A stretch of DNA of 64,000 bases from Prevotella sp. UBA2754 (GTDB taxonomy: Bacteria > Bacteroidota > Bacteroidia > Bacteroidales > Bacteroidaceae): contig DEJG01000019.1 of the NCBI GenBank assembly GCA_002353295.1, positions 445,300 to 509,299 on the forward strand, read 5' to 3'. The notes beneath the pieces are model-generated. The model ran no database searches, was not told the origin of the DNA, and saw only the letters and a program-made list of their open reading frames with translations. Shown here one piece after another: positions 17,700 through 27,230 of the stretch. Position numbers and translations under genes: made by a program. The stretch's first letter is position 1, and each line of letters opens with the position of its first letter.

Positions 17700-19195
17700 T
17701 AGTTTTCAGGAATCCAACGTGGGTCACCTGTCTGACGAGCTAACTGAGTAGCACCTCCGATAGTAAAGTCACCAGATTCAGGATTGGCAAACTGTGGATC
17801 TTCTTCAATGTTAGTGCCAGAAGTATCATAGTTTCCTGGATCCTGGAAAGTTCCGTCAGCATTCATGTAAGTGTTGTTGGCAAACTCTGCATGAGGCTGG
17901 TTTGTACGGCCGTGCAGGAAGCGGCGGGCAACACCGCTGGGTGAGCAGTCAAAGAAGATACAGTCCTTCATAATCCAATATGAATAGGTCTTAGACTGCA
18001 TTCCATTATAGTTACCCCATTGTCCACCATTCCAAGTGACGTGATAGAAAGTTGAATTCAGGTAATTAACGCTATTTGTAGCTGTTGTGTATTCTGGAGC
18101 GGTTTTTACATATAAATTAGGTCCTGTAGCCATACCAGCCTGATAGAAGTACTTGAAGTCACCCTTGTTGTCAATTGGTTCATAGAAAGTAGAGTTCTTA
18201 ACAGTCAAGTCGTTGATATGTCCACCCTTGTTGGTCCAGAAGACACCACCACCCAAATTGGTCTCAGGTGTCATGTGTACAACGCAGTTGTCAACCAGGA
18301 AAGTCATACAAGCTGTTTTTTGCTGGTTGTCGAAGAAGAGATAGCTCTTCAGATCCTTGAAGTTACAGTTGACAATGGTAATGGGCTCAAAGATGATAGG
18401 ACCTTCCCATGCGTAAAGCGCAGGATCGATTTCATTAGCATGAGCAACCGATGAGTTCTTGCTGAACTCAAAGACGCCCTTGGCACCAACACGGGCAGCA
18501 CAATCGAAGTCCAGATACTTGGCAGTGAAGCCAGCAGTGAAATTGATAGCTGCATTGGCATCTGTCAACGTAATTGTAGCATGATTATCTTTACTGTTTG
18601 AACGTAAAGTAACGGCCTGTCCGTCGAAGTCAATTAAACCACTAATGGTGTACTCTTCGCCACCCTCCAGATCGAAATTCAGGTTCTCACCAATTTTGTC
18701 TGCAGGGATAGGATTGTTGGCAAACCACTCTGTCAAATCACTACCAGCAGGAATCGTCATGTAAGTAGGAGTAAACGTTGAGAAGAGGTAAACCAAAGCC
18801 TCAGCTGCATCCGTGTTATTTCTGTTCTTATCGCCCAGCGTATGGATGACCATCTGATAGTTGGTATCCTCATCACGCTTTACCTTAAAGGAACAACCGT
18901 CAATAATAGAGTCATTGACAAGAGGCTCGTCGGGATTACCTGCGTCAATCAGTGTAACGCGATAGCCACCAGCTCCCATTACAACAGGCCATGAGATAGT
19001 CTGCGACGCTCCATCGGCACTTGGTGTAACCGTGATATCCTCAGGAGTAAGAGAGGTTACCTGCGTGTTTTTTACACCAGTGTCAAACGTCTCATCGTCA
19101 TAACCATCCTTAGCGCACGATGTAAAGAATAGTGCACTAGCTCCTATAGCTAATGTGCACATTTTACTGTACGTAAATAAATGATTTTTTTTCAT
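17699..19195 (-). CDS. Surface lipoprotein with Fn3-like and beta-helix domains (DUF5123/DUF4957 type)
   Basis: 498 residues; lipobox 'FFTSC' then AKDG. An Fn3-like domain follows (about 45-140; 'ITVTPSADGASQTISWPVVM', 'GGYRVTLIDA'), then a right-handed beta-helix of asparagine-rich rungs ('ITIVNCNFKDLKSYLFFDN', 'INDLTVKNSTFYEP', 'YWIMKDCIFFDCSPSG') and a closing 'DPRWIPEN', typical of DUF5123/DUF4957 proteins of pectin utilisation loci. These are thought to bind glycans at the cell surface as SusE-like partners. Here it precedes SusC instead of following SusD. I see no catalytic motif. Confidence 0.8.
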   Translation of the reverse strand: MKKNHLFTYSKMCTLAIGASALFFTSCAKDGYDDETFDTGVKNTQVTSLTPEDITVTPSADGASQTISWPVVMGAGGYRVTLIDAGNPDEPLVNDSIIDGCSFKVKRDEDTNYQMVIHTLGDKNRNNTDAAEALVYLFSTFTPTYMTIPAGSDLTEWFANNPIPADKIGENLNFDLEGGEEYTISGLIDFDGQAVTLRSNSKDNHATITLTDANAAINFTAGFTAKYLDFDCAARVGAKGVFEFSKNSSVAHANEIDPALYAWEGPIIFEPITIVNCNFKDLKSYLFFDNQQKTACMTFLVDNCVVHMTPETNLGGGVFWTNKGGHINDLTVKNSTFYEPIDNKGDFKYFYQAGMATGPNLYVKTAPEYTTATNSVNYLNSTFYHVTWNGGQWGNYNGMQSKTYSYWIMKDCIFFDCSPSGVARRFLHGRTNQPHAEFANNTYMNADGTFQDPGNYDTSGTNIEEDPQFANPESGDFTIGGATQLARQTGDPRWIPEN

Positions 19196-19276
19196 ACGAT
19201 TTTTGTTAATGTTAATATTAATTGCTTAGGTGTATATCTTAAAAGACGTTATTTTGTCTGAAAAGTAATCAAAAGC

Positions 19277-20296
19277 TTATCCAAAATGTACCAGAATGCG
19301 GAATACCTTGCCTGGATTGGCAGCCCATTCTTCCATAGCGGCAGTGGCTCCATCGGGAATCACTTCTTTGCTGATAAGACGGTCGACAGGGCAGGTGCCA
19401 CGCTCCAGATAATGGATGACAGCACGGAAATCGGAGGGCTGGGCATTACGCGAACCTCTGATGTCGAGTTCTTTCTGTACGAAATACTTGGTCTGGAAGG
19501 AGACTTCGGTCTTGGCATAACCGATGCATACCACACGGCCAGTGAAGGCGACCTCGTCAACTGCCATCTGATAGGTGGGGGTGCTGCCTACAGCTTCTAT
19601 CACCACATCAGGACCGAATCCGTGCGTGATCTCCATGAGACGGGCATGGACGTCCTCGGTCTTGGTGTTGACAACATAACTGGCTCCCATCTGCTTGGCA
19701 AGAGCCAACTTCTCGTCGTCGATATCGGCAGCGATAACGGTAGCACCACGCTGAGAGGAACGAACGACGGCTCCCATACCGACCATACCACAGCCTATCA
19801 CCATGACTACGTCGATATCGGTCACCTGGGCACGACTGACAGCATGGAATCCCACACTCATCGGCTCTATCAATGCACAGGTACGTGGGGTCAGCAGACC
19901 GGCAGGGATGACTTTCTCCCAAGGTAGAGAGATGTATTCGCACATGGCACCCCAACGCTGCACGCCCAGTGTCTGGTTGTGTTCACAGGCATTAACGCGG
20001 TCGTTGCGACAAGAGGCGCATTTGCCACAGTTGGTGTAAGGATTGACGGTAACAACCATTCCAGGTTTCAGTCCTTCTGGGACATTCTTGCCAATCTTCA
20101 CGATCTCAGCTCCAACTTCATGACCTGGGACAACTGGCATCTTCACCATCGGATTGCCACCACGATAGGTGTTCAGGTCACTTCCGCAGAAGCCGACATA
20201 CTTCATCTTCAATAGTACATCATCATCGCCCATCTGGGGCTCTGGGATGTCAATTACCTTCATGACAGAAGGCTCAGTGATTTGAATTGCTTTCAT
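19277..20296 (-). CDS. Zinc-dependent alcohol/polyol dehydrogenase (MDR family)
   Basis: 339 residues. The GroES-like half has the catalytic zinc motif 'GFCGSDL' and 'PGHEVGAEIV', and the structural zinc cluster 'NCGKCASCRNDRVNACEH'. The Rossmann half has 'VMVIGCGMVGMGAV'. It oxidises a sugar alcohol or sugar acid with NAD(P)+. Closest in feel to L-galactonate 5-dehydrogenase and sorbitol dehydrogenase; given the fucose neighbours, L-fuconate- or L-galactose-derived compounds are plausible substrates. It follows the permease gene by 17 bases, so it is in the same operon. Confidence 0.85.
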   Translation of the reverse strand: MKAIQITEPSVMKVIDIPEPQMGDDDVLLKMKYVGFCGSDLNTYRGGNPMVKMPVVPGHEVGAEIVKIGKNVPEGLKPGMVVTVNPYTNCGKCASCRNDRVNACEHNQTLGVQRWGAMCEYISLPWEKVIPAGLLTPRTCALIEPMSVGFHAVSRAQVTDIDVVMVIGCGMVGMGAVVRSSQRGATVIAADIDDEKLALAKQMGASYVVNTKTEDVHARLMEITHGFGPDVVIEAVGSTPTYQMAVDEVAFTGRVVCIGYAKTEVSFQTKYFVQKELDIRGSRNAQPSDFRAVIHYLERGTCPVDRLISKEVIPDGATAAMEEWAANPGKVFRILVHFG

Positions 20297-20312
20297 ATCT
20301 TGTTGTTATTTC

Positions 20313-21626
20313 TTACAAATGTCGCTTCTGGTGCATCCTGTAGCCATAGATGGTAACTATGAGGAAGCATACAAAAGGCAAAACAAACGAGGCATTGGTG
20401 GCAGGGAAGGTCTCGAAGACGGTGCCCTGGTCTATAATCATTGCCTGAAGGGGTGGGAGTACGGAACCTCCGAGAATGGCCATAATCAGACCTGCTGCTC
20501 CAAACTTCGCATCATCACCCAATCCGTCGAGCGCTATACCATAGATGGTAGGGAACATCAGTGACATGCAACCGCTGACGCATACCAGACAATAGACGCC
20601 CCATCTGTTTTGGAACAGGATGACGCCTATGGTGAATATCATGGCGAGCACACCAAAAATGGCTAGCAACTTGGCGGGCTTCAACCATTTCATCAGATAG
20701 GTGGCAATGAAACGGGAGCAGATGAAAAAGAGCATGGCATAGATGTTGAAGCGCTGCGACAGTACTTCTGCCGACTGCTCGTCCATACCCTCGGCCATGA
20801 ATACACGTGTGCCATACTGGATGATAAACGTCCAACACATAATCTGAGCACCCACGTAGAAGAACTGAGCGATTACTCCCTCACGATAGTATTTCAGAGA
20901 GAAAATACGCTTCAGGGTGCTCATGAAATGTATGTCATGGCTCTGGTCTCCATTCTTGGGCATCTTGGCGAAGAAAATGATCAGGAACATGACGACAATC
21001 ACCATTCCTATAATTAGATAAGGTGAAATCAGAATGTTCAAGTCGGCATTCTTCATTGCTTCAAATTCTGCGTCGCCCAGCAAGGCACGGTCGGCACTGC
21101 TCATCGGATTGAGCTTGGCCTGAATAAAATTCATGGCGACAAACATACCGATAATGGAACCACATGGATTGAAGCATTGTGCCATATTCAGACGACGGGT
21201 GGCTGTTTCCTCAGGACCCATCGTGAGAATATAGGGATTGCAGGAAGTCTCCAGAAAAGAGAGTCCGCAAGTCATGATAAAGTAGGAGATCAGAAAACAA
21301 CCATAGAGTCCGATACTCTTTGAGGGGAAGAACAATAGTGCCCCTGCAGCATACAGTCCCAGTCCCATCAGCACACCAGCCTTATAGCTGTATTTACGAA
21401 TGAAGATGGCAGCAGGGAATGCCATGCAGAAATAGCCTCCGTAAAAGGCAACTTGGACTAAGGTGCCGTCAGTCACACTCATGCGGAATATCTTGGAGAA
21501 AGCCTTCACCATAGGGTTGGTGATGTCGTTGGCAAAGCCCCAGAGCGCAAAACAGAATGTGACGAGGATGAAGGGGATGAGATAACTCACCCCGTCCTTC
21601 GAAATCAGGGAACTGTTCTTGCTCAT
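20313..21626 (-). CDS. fucP: L-fucose:H+ symporter, MFS family
   Basis: 437 residues with 12 predicted membrane helices and the FHS/FucP look: 'FALWGFANDITNPMVKAFS' in helix 1, 'FYGGYFCMAFPAAIFIRKYS' in helix 2, and 'CNPYILTMGPEETATRRLN' after helix 4. It brings L-fucose (or L-galactose) across the inner membrane. Its start lies 10 bases from the stop of the isomerase gene. Confidence 0.9.
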   Translation of the reverse strand: MSKNSSLISKDGVSYLIPFILVTFCFALWGFANDITNPMVKAFSKIFRMSVTDGTLVQVAFYGGYFCMAFPAAIFIRKYSYKAGVLMGLGLYAAGALLFFPSKSIGLYGCFLISYFIMTCGLSFLETSCNPYILTMGPEETATRRLNMAQCFNPCGSIIGMFVAMNFIQAKLNPMSSADRALLGDAEFEAMKNADLNILISPYLIIGMVIVVMFLIIFFAKMPKNGDQSHDIHFMSTLKRIFSLKYYREGVIAQFFYVGAQIMCWTFIIQYGTRVFMAEGMDEQSAEVLSQRFNIYAMLFFICSRFIATYLMKWLKPAKLLAIFGVLAMIFTIGVILFQNRWGVYCLVCVSGCMSLMFPTIYGIALDGLGDDAKFGAAGLIMAILGGSVLPPLQAMIIDQGTVFETFPATNASFVLPFVCFLIVTIYGYRMHQKRHL

Positions 21627-21635
21627 ACTTACACC

Positions 21636-23456
21636 TTATTTATATATAGGACCGAAGTTGGCGCATGCACGATAGTCGGCGCCCTCTTTATCCATACCGA
21701 AGGCATTCCATGCGGCAGGACGGAAAATGTCCTTGTCCTGAATGTTGTGCATGCAAACGGGGATGCGCAGCATGGCAGCAAGGGTGATGAGGTCGGCACC
21801 TACGTGTCCGTAGCAGATAGCTCCGTGGTTGGCTCCCCAGTTGTTCATGACGCTATAGACATCCTTGAAGGCATCCTTGGTGGGGTCAAGACGTGGAGCA
21901 AACCATGTGGTGGGCCATGTGGGGTCTGTACGCTTATCGAGAATCTCATTTACATCGAATGGCAAGTCGACTGTCCATCCCTCAGCAAGTTGCAGCACAG
22001 GACCGAGACCCTGCACCAGATTGATGCGCAACATGGTCATTGGCATACCACCTTTGGTGAGGAAATTACTGCTGTAACCTCCACCGCGGAAATAGTCACG
22101 GTCGGCAGGCATCCAGTTGGTAGCTTTCAGACAGGCTTCTGTGTCCTCGTTGGTCATTTCCCAGTGAGACTTCATAATGGGTTTGCCGTCCTTGTCAGTC
22201 ATAGCTCCCGTTGCATCCAACGTGGTGGCACCACTGTTAATCAGATGGATGAAACCGCCTGCGGCTGCTCCTTCTGGGCGCTTGCCACTGACACGTTCTA
22301 CAGCTTCAGGACTCCAATATGTACGGATGTCGGAGAACATCACTCCCTTGTTGGTTAGCAAGTGGCCGAAGAGCATTGACATACCATTGAGGAAGTCGTT
22401 TTCTGTAGCCAGCGTATAGGCTTCGCGGGGACCGTTCCAGTCGAACGAAGTACACATCAGTGCCTCAGGGAAGTCGAAGTTGGGCTTATAGTCTGTCCAT
22501 TGGCGCTGTCCCTGTACACCTGCTGCAATGGCATTATGGCCGATGGCCTCTTCTTTGTAGCCCATCTCCAACAGTTTCTTGGAACCTTGCATCAAGTCGC
22601 GGATAATCATCATGGTCTTCACCGTAAATTCCCAGTCGGCATCTTTCTCCTCGCGGTTCTTGCCCTTGCCCTTACCGTTGAAAGTGGTCATAGGAGTGCC
22701 GGGGAACAACGGACGGTCTTCATTATAGTCGTGTCCCTCGTTAGGCTTGCAGTATTTCTCTACCCAAGCCATTGCTTTCTGGAATTCGTCCTTGTCGTAG
22801 ATACCGAAATCCACACGGCGCAGAATTTCTACCAGCGACACATACTCTGTGCGCATACCCAGATACTGCTGCAGGAAGTCGGCATTGACAATCGAACCGG
22901 CAATACCCATGCAGGTGTTGCCCAGTGACAGGTACGACTTGCCTCGCATAGTGGCAACGGCCTGAGCAGCACGTGCAAAGCGAAGTATCTTTTCTGCTAC
23001 ATCAGCAGGAATCGTGTTATCGTTCAAATCCTGAACATCATGTCCATAGATACCGTAGGCGGGGAGTCCTTTCTGAGCGTGGGCAGCTAATACAGCAGCC
23101 AGATAGACAGCACCAGGACGCTCTGTTCCGTTGAAGCCCCAAACTGCTTTGGGATAGTAGGGGTTCATGTCCATCGTTTCAGAACCGTAGCACCAGCAAC
23201 TGGTAACGGTGATGGTAGAGCCGACACCCTCACGCTCGAATTTCTCGGCACATGCTGCAGACTCACCGACGCGACCGATGGTGGTGTCACTGATGACACA
23301 CTCTACTTTCGAGCCGTCGCCATTGTGGAGATTGCTCTCTATCAGGTTCTTCACTGCTTGAGCTAACGCCATGGTCTTTTCCTCAAGACCTTCGCGGATA
23401 CCCCCCTGACGACCGTCGATGGTGGGGCGGATACCAATTTTAGGATAGTTTGCCAT
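21636..23456 (-). CDS. fucI: L-fucose isomerase
   Basis: 606 residues, close to the 590-residue family size, colinear from 'KIGIRPTIDGRQGGIREGLE' through 'CWCYGSETMDM' and 'GVQGQRQWTDYKPNFDFPE' to 'WGANHGAICYGHVG'. It converts L-fucose to L-fuculose, and can act on L-galactose and D-arabinose, using Mn2+. No fuculokinase or fuculose-phosphate aldolase is next to it, so the rest of the route must lie elsewhere or be replaced by the dehydrogenases beside it. Confidence 0.95.
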   Translation of the reverse strand: MANYPKIGIRPTIDGRQGGIREGLEEKTMALAQAVKNLIESNLHNGDGSKVECVISDTTIGRVGESAACAEKFEREGVGSTITVTSCWCYGSETMDMNPYYPKAVWGFNGTERPGAVYLAAVLAAHAQKGLPAYGIYGHDVQDLNDNTIPADVAEKILRFARAAQAVATMRGKSYLSLGNTCMGIAGSIVNADFLQQYLGMRTEYVSLVEILRRVDFGIYDKDEFQKAMAWVEKYCKPNEGHDYNEDRPLFPGTPMTTFNGKGKGKNREEKDADWEFTVKTMMIIRDLMQGSKKLLEMGYKEEAIGHNAIAAGVQGQRQWTDYKPNFDFPEALMCTSFDWNGPREAYTLATENDFLNGMSMLFGHLLTNKGVMFSDIRTYWSPEAVERVSGKRPEGAAAGGFIHLINSGATTLDATGAMTDKDGKPIMKSHWEMTNEDTEACLKATNWMPADRDYFRGGGYSSNFLTKGGMPMTMLRINLVQGLGPVLQLAEGWTVDLPFDVNEILDKRTDPTWPTTWFAPRLDPTKDAFKDVYSVMNNWGANHGAICYGHVGADLITLAAMLRIPVCMHNIQDKDIFRPAAWNAFGMDKEGADYRACANFGPIYK

Positions 23457-23503
23457 ATTTGTATAGTTTGTTTTTATTTAAAGTTATCTTATATCATGCA
23501 TCT

Positions 23504-24454
23504 TTATGAGTTCTTCCATCTTACCCGCATCTGGTCACCGATGATCTCCTGTACTTTATTGACCAGTTGCTCGTCAAGCGGTTCATTCACGTAGGCAATG
23601 TTTCTAAGCACATTCTGTGGATTGGCACTGCTGAACAGGGTAGTGGCAATGCGGGGATTGTAACTGGTGGAGAACTGAATAGCCAGTTTCTCGATAGGGT
23701 AGCCCACTTCCTGACAGTAGGCTGCAGCTTTTGCGCAGGCCATACGCAAATCTTTGGAAGCAGGATGCCACATGGGGGCTCCGCGACTCGACAGCAGACC
23801 CATTGAGAAGGGTGAAGCGTTGATGACGCCTACATAATGCTGTTCAAAGAACCCCAAGAAATCAATCAACAACGTGTCGTTGAGGCTGTAGTGACAGAAA
23901 TTGAGGATGCTCTCGACGCTTCCCTCTTCAGCATGTTCCACCACCCATTTCAGATTCTCCGGCTGCAGGTCGGTAATCCCGACGTGGCGTACCACTCCTT
24001 TCTTACGCAGTTCAACCAGTGCTGGCAATGTCTCGTCAACGATCTTTTGCAGTCCGCCTTCCATGTCGCCCTGAAACTCTACATCATGGACATTAATGAT
24101 GTCAATATAGTCGACGTTGAGGCGTTCCATACTCTCATAAACACTCTCTGTGGCACGCTTGGCGGAATAGTCCCAGATGTTCTTTCCGTCCTTGCCGTAA
24201 CGTCCCACCTTGGTAGAAAGATAATACTTGTCGCGCGGAATGTCCTTCAGGGCTTTTCCCAATACCGTCTCAGCTTTCAAATGGCCGTAATACGGCGACA
24301 CATCAATAAAGTTAATGCCATTATCAACTGCGGTGAATACCGCTTCAATACCTTCACTCTCCTTGATACCACGGAACACACCACCTAAAGAGGATGCACC
24401 GAAACCGAGGTTCGATACGCGCATTCCCGTTGTTCCTATCTCATTGTACACCAT
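23504..24454 (-). CDS. Aldo/keto reductase, likely L-fucose/L-galactose-type aldose 1-dehydrogenase
   Basis: About 316 residues from the ATG at 24454. The longer frame start at 24502 sits inside the -7 box (24500-24507), so it is not used. The AKR core is clear: 'GTTGMRVSNLGFGASSLGG', catalytic Asp/Tyr in 'FIDVSPYYGHLKAETVLGKAL', Lys in 'YYLSTKVGRYG', and 'HVGITDLQPENLKWVVE'. The family includes D-threo-aldose (L-fucose) and L-galactose dehydrogenases, which give the sugar lactone. First gene of the fucose operon; 47 bases to fucI. Confidence 0.85.
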   Translation of the reverse strand: MVYNEIGTTGMRVSNLGFGASSLGGVFRGIKESEGIEAVFTAVDNGINFIDVSPYYGHLKAETVLGKALKDIPRDKYYLSTKVGRYGKDGKNIWDYSAKRATESVYESMERLNVDYIDIINVHDVEFQGDMEGGLQKIVDETLPALVELRKKGVVRHVGITDLQPENLKWVVEHAEEGSVESILNFCHYSLNDTLLIDFLGFFEQHYVGVINASPFSMGLLSSRGAPMWHPASKDLRMACAKAAAYCQEVGYPIEKLAIQFSTSYNPRIATTLFSSANPQNVLRNIAYVNEPLDEQLVNKVQEIIGDQMRVRWKNS

Positions 24455-24499
24455 ACTCGTTTTAGTAGAATGTTTAGCAGTCAAATAGTTTTCAAGGTA

Positions 24500-24507
24500 C
24501 AAAGATA
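24500..24507 (-). promoter_or_regulatory. Promoter -7 box of the fucose operon
   Basis: The minus strand reads TTATCTTTGTACC (TAnnTTTG), 45 bases before the aldo/keto reductase start, with AT-rich DNA behind it. Confidence 0.65.
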
Positions 24508-24582
24508 AATATTTATTTTAAAATAAGACTAATTTTTTCTAAAAAAAATAGGGGTACTCAGGCATTTTGTTTTAGATTTGAT

Positions 24583-24590
24583 TACTTTTG
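24583..24590 (+). promoter_or_regulatory. Promoter -7 box of the thioesterase gene
   Basis: GATTACTTTTGCAACG matches TAnnTTTG, 30 bases before the start; it is divergent to the fucose operon promoter. A TTTTG/TTTG element lies upstream. Confidence 0.65.
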
Positions 24591-24620
24591 CAACGTAAAT
24601 GCTAAGAAAAAGAAAGATAT

Positions 24621-25322
24621 ATGTATAGCCTAAATTATAAAGTGACCACGAGTACTTGTGACAGTGAGGGACGTCTGAAACTCTTTTCGGCCCTTCAGAT
24701 GATGCAGGATTGCTCGGAAATGTGGATAGACTCAGAACCAGGGGTTAAGCAGTTTTTTGAGGAACAGAATATGGCACAACTGCTGGCTTCGCGTCAAGTA
24801 GAGGTCATCCGAGTTCCGGAGTATAAAGAGGAACTGACGGTAACCACTTCGGTTTATGGAATGAAACCGATGTTTGGATTTCGTAACACATTTATTTATG
24901 ATGCTGAAGGCAAGCCATGCTATCGTACTTGGAGTATGGGTGCCTTCGTAGATAAAAGCAACGGCAAGTTGAAACGCGTGGATGATGCCACCATTGCCTC
25001 GATGCATCTGGAGCCTCAATTGGAGATGAATTATGGCGACCGGCGTATTATATTGCCTAAAGAGGGTGGGGAAGTGCTTGCTCAAATCAAGGTGTTACGG
25101 GCTGACATTGACTACAATCGCCACATGAACAATGCTAACTATATCCGTATGGCGATGGAGCTGTTGCCCGAAAACTTTGATGTGAAGGGCCTGCGCGTGG
25201 AATATCGCGTAGCAGCCAAGTTGGGCGATGTGCTGACACCAACCGTTTACCGCATAGATGGAGGGGTTGTCGTAGCCTTGTCCATTGGCTCTGAAGCATG
25301 TGCCATTATTGAGTTCACGTGA
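24621..25322 (+). CDS. Acyl-ACP thioesterase
   Basis: 233 residues of two hot-dog folds (FatA/FatB-like bacterial family). The second hot-dog shows 'DIDYNRHMNNANYIRMAM', the conserved stretch with the catalytic Asn/His-type residues, and the first shows 'LQMMQDCSEMWIDSE'. It hydrolyses acyl-ACP to free fatty acid and ACP in the cytoplasm. It is a stand-alone gene with its own promoter. Confidence 0.88.
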   Translation: MYSLNYKVTTSTCDSEGRLKLFSALQMMQDCSEMWIDSEPGVKQFFEEQNMAQLLASRQVEVIRVPEYKEELTVTTSVYGMKPMFGFRNTFIYDAEGKPCYRTWSMGAFVDKSNGKLKRVDDATIASMHLEPQLEMNYGDRRIILPKEGGEVLAQIKVLRADIDYNRHMNNANYIRMAMELLPENFDVKGLRVEYRVAAKLGDVLTPTVYRIDGGVVVALSIGSEACAIIEFT

Positions 25323-25363
25323 TACTTTTTCTGCAATAGGTGCCAATATTTGCAGATTTTCAC

Positions 25364-25371
25364 TATCTTTG
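25364..25371 (+). promoter_or_regulatory. Promoter -7 box of the flavodoxin-like/MBL operon
   Basis: CACTATCTTTGCAAAC contains TATCTTTG, 36 bases before the reductase start. Confidence 0.65.
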
Positions 25372-25407
25372 CAAACAAATTATTACTAAACAAACACTGA
25401 TACTACT

Positions 25408-25923
25408 ATGAACATTCTTATTTTACAGGCTTCTCCGAGAGCTAAAGGTAACACCGCATGGATGGCGGAAGAGTACAAAAATGCTGCCGAAGCAGCTGGT
25501 CATCAGGTGACATTGGTCAATGTGTCGAAAAAGAAGATTGCAGGCTGCTTGGCTTGCGAGTATTGCCATAACAAGGGTAACGGTGCCTGCATCCAGAAGG
25601 ACGACATGCAGGAGCTCTATCCGCTGATGGCTGAGGCAGAAGTACTGGTATTGGCTGCGCCCATCTATTACTTCACGCTCTGTGCCCAGATTCAGGCTCC
25701 CATCCAGCGTATGTATTGTGTCAATGCCCCAGCCAAAGTGAAGAAGATGGCTCTGCTCATGTCATCCTATTCTCCTGGCGTATATTCTGGTGCTGAGGCT
25801 GAGTACAAGGACATCTGCAACTACTGGCACGTTGAGGACAGCGGTATCGTTACTGCCAAGATTGACGAACAGAAAACGGACGAGACAAAGCAGAAAATCC
25901 AGGCTATCGTGAATAACCTGTAA
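25408..25923 (+). CDS. Flavodoxin-like NAD(P)H-dependent FMN oxidoreductase
   Basis: 171 residues with a flavodoxin fold: 'ILQASPRAKGNTAWMAEEY' is the FMN phosphate loop, followed by a Cys-rich turn 'CLACEYCHNKGNGACIQKDD' and the isoalloxazine loop 'AAPIYYFTLCAQIQAPIQR'. Members reduce quinones, azo or nitro compounds or iron. It overlaps the metallo-hydrolase gene by one base (TAATG), so the two are translated together. Confidence 0.88.
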   Translation: MNILILQASPRAKGNTAWMAEEYKNAAEAAGHQVTLVNVSKKKIAGCLACEYCHNKGNGACIQKDDMQELYPLMAEAEVLVLAAPIYYFTLCAQIQAPIQRMYCVNAPAKVKKMALLMSSYSPGVYSGAEAEYKDICNYWHVEDSGIVTAKIDEQKTDETKQKIQAIVNNL

Positions 25924-26672
25924 TGACGCTAACGTATATTTTCCACAGCTGTTTTGTTCTTGAAACAGAGGGGTCCATCCTGATATTCGATTATTGGATG
26001 GATCCCTTGAATGTTGTGCCCCCGTTCTTGCAGAAAGGCAAACCGGTGTATGTGTTCTCCAGCCACTTCCATGAAGACCATTTCAATCATCGAATCTTCG
26101 ATTGGAAACAGCTGAACCAGCATATCACCTATATCCTCTCCAAGGACATCTACCGACGCAGACGAGCCAGTAAGGAGGAAGCGGACGTATGGCTGGCAAA
26201 AGGCGGTACGTGGAAGGATGAGCGAATCGGTGTCTGGGCATTGGGCAGTACTGACAGCGGTGTGTCGTGGATTGTCGAGACGGAAGGTCGGCGTATCTTC
26301 CATGCCGGCGACCTTAATAACTGGTATGCGAAGTTTCTGCCAACAGCAGTGCCGGGACAGCAGATGTACAGCTTTGAGATGGAGGAGGTGTTCGACCCCA
26401 TAGCTCATGATAAGCATTTCTTAGGCGAGCTGAAAGACATCCGCAAGGTAGCCGACGGTTTCGATGTAGTGATGTTTCCCATTGACGGGCGCATCGGTAA
26501 TGGCTATACCCTTGGTGGTCGTCAGTTTATCGAACGGTTCAAGGTCGGCCTGTTTGTCCCCATGCATTTCACCACAGGTTTTGAGTCCGCATGGCGTTTC
26601 CAGGAGTTTGCAGATGAAAAGCACGTTCCCTTCTGGGCTATCAGCAAGGAGGGTGAAACCATTGAGATTTGA
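25923..26672 (+). CDS. Metallo-beta-lactamase-fold hydrolase
   Basis: 249 residues with the metal motif 'SSHFHEDHFNH' (HxHxDH), a second-shell 'FHAGDLNNWY' and a late 'FVPMHF' His. The short UlaG-like form often acts on phosphodiesters or lactones; the substrate is unknown. Translationally coupled to the flavodoxin-like gene. Confidence 0.85.
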   Translation: MTLTYIFHSCFVLETEGSILIFDYWMDPLNVVPPFLQKGKPVYVFSSHFHEDHFNHRIFDWKQLNQHITYILSKDIYRRRRASKEEADVWLAKGGTWKDERIGVWALGSTDSGVSWIVETEGRRIFHAGDLNNWYAKFLPTAVPGQQMYSFEMEEVFDPIAHDKHFLGELKDIRKVADGFDVVMFPIDGRIGNGYTLGGRQFIERFKVGLFVPMHFTTGFESAWRFQEFADEKHVPFWAISKEGETIEI

Positions 26673-26702
26673 AAACGATGACACCGATGACAGTGGTGTC
26701 AT

Positions 26703-27137
26703 TTATTTTTTCGCGGGCAGTGCATGGCGGTTCAGGAACAGATAGGTGGTGTTCAACTTCATGTAATCGCGTGACATGTACCAGATTCCCTTGTATTGAC
26801 CACTCTCGCCCCATGAGTTCTTCACCATATAGTAAGGCTTGCCCTGCTCGTCGATAGCCTTGCCGTAGATGAGCATCACGTGGTCATAGGTGAAACGCCA
26901 GTCGTCCCACTGCTCCTGACGCATCTGCTGGGTAGGAACGATGCCCTCGGGCAGCATGGCCAGCCCCGTACGTGTAAAGTCGCCTGAGACGTCACCGCCC
27001 CAAGCCACCGTGTAGCCAGCGTCCAAAGCCTTGTCGAGAATGTCCATCAACTCGTCGATGGGGATGTTGTAGCTGGGCTTCAGGCGCCATTTATAGGGAG
27101 ACTCGATGACGAAAGACGCATAGAAGGGGTGGTGTGG
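26703..27137 (-). pseudogene. Truncated C1B cysteine peptidase (bleomycin hydrolase/PepC-like), C-terminal remnant
   Basis: The frame is open from a stop at 27138-27140 to 26703 and reads as the C-terminal third of a papain-like peptidase: 'PFYASFVIESPYKWRL', 'AWGGDVSG', 'FTYDHVMLIYGKA' with the catalytic His, and 'YMVKNSWGESG' with the catalytic Asn. The N-terminal part with the nucleophilic Cys is missing, so it cannot be an active protease. The break falls at 27134-27146, next to a TATCTTTG box on the same strand. Confidence 0.8.
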
Positions 27138-27146
27138 TTATGTGTA
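27134..27146. repeat. 13-base direct repeat GTGGTTATGTGTA, left copy
   Basis: Identical to 27593-27605. The pair brackets the zinc-ribbon gene and its promoter, and the left copy coincides with the break in the peptidase remnant. Confidence 0.6.
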
Positions 27147-27230
27147 CAAAGATAGTTATTTTTGTGGAAATAACAGCAAAACCTTACGATAATTAACTTT
27201 GTTTTATTTGTATATATTCCAATAATTGAA

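Noticed and set aside
24455..24502. Longer start of the aldo/keto reductase
   Set aside because: The extra ATG lies inside the TATCTTTG promoter box, and the added residues have no family similarity.
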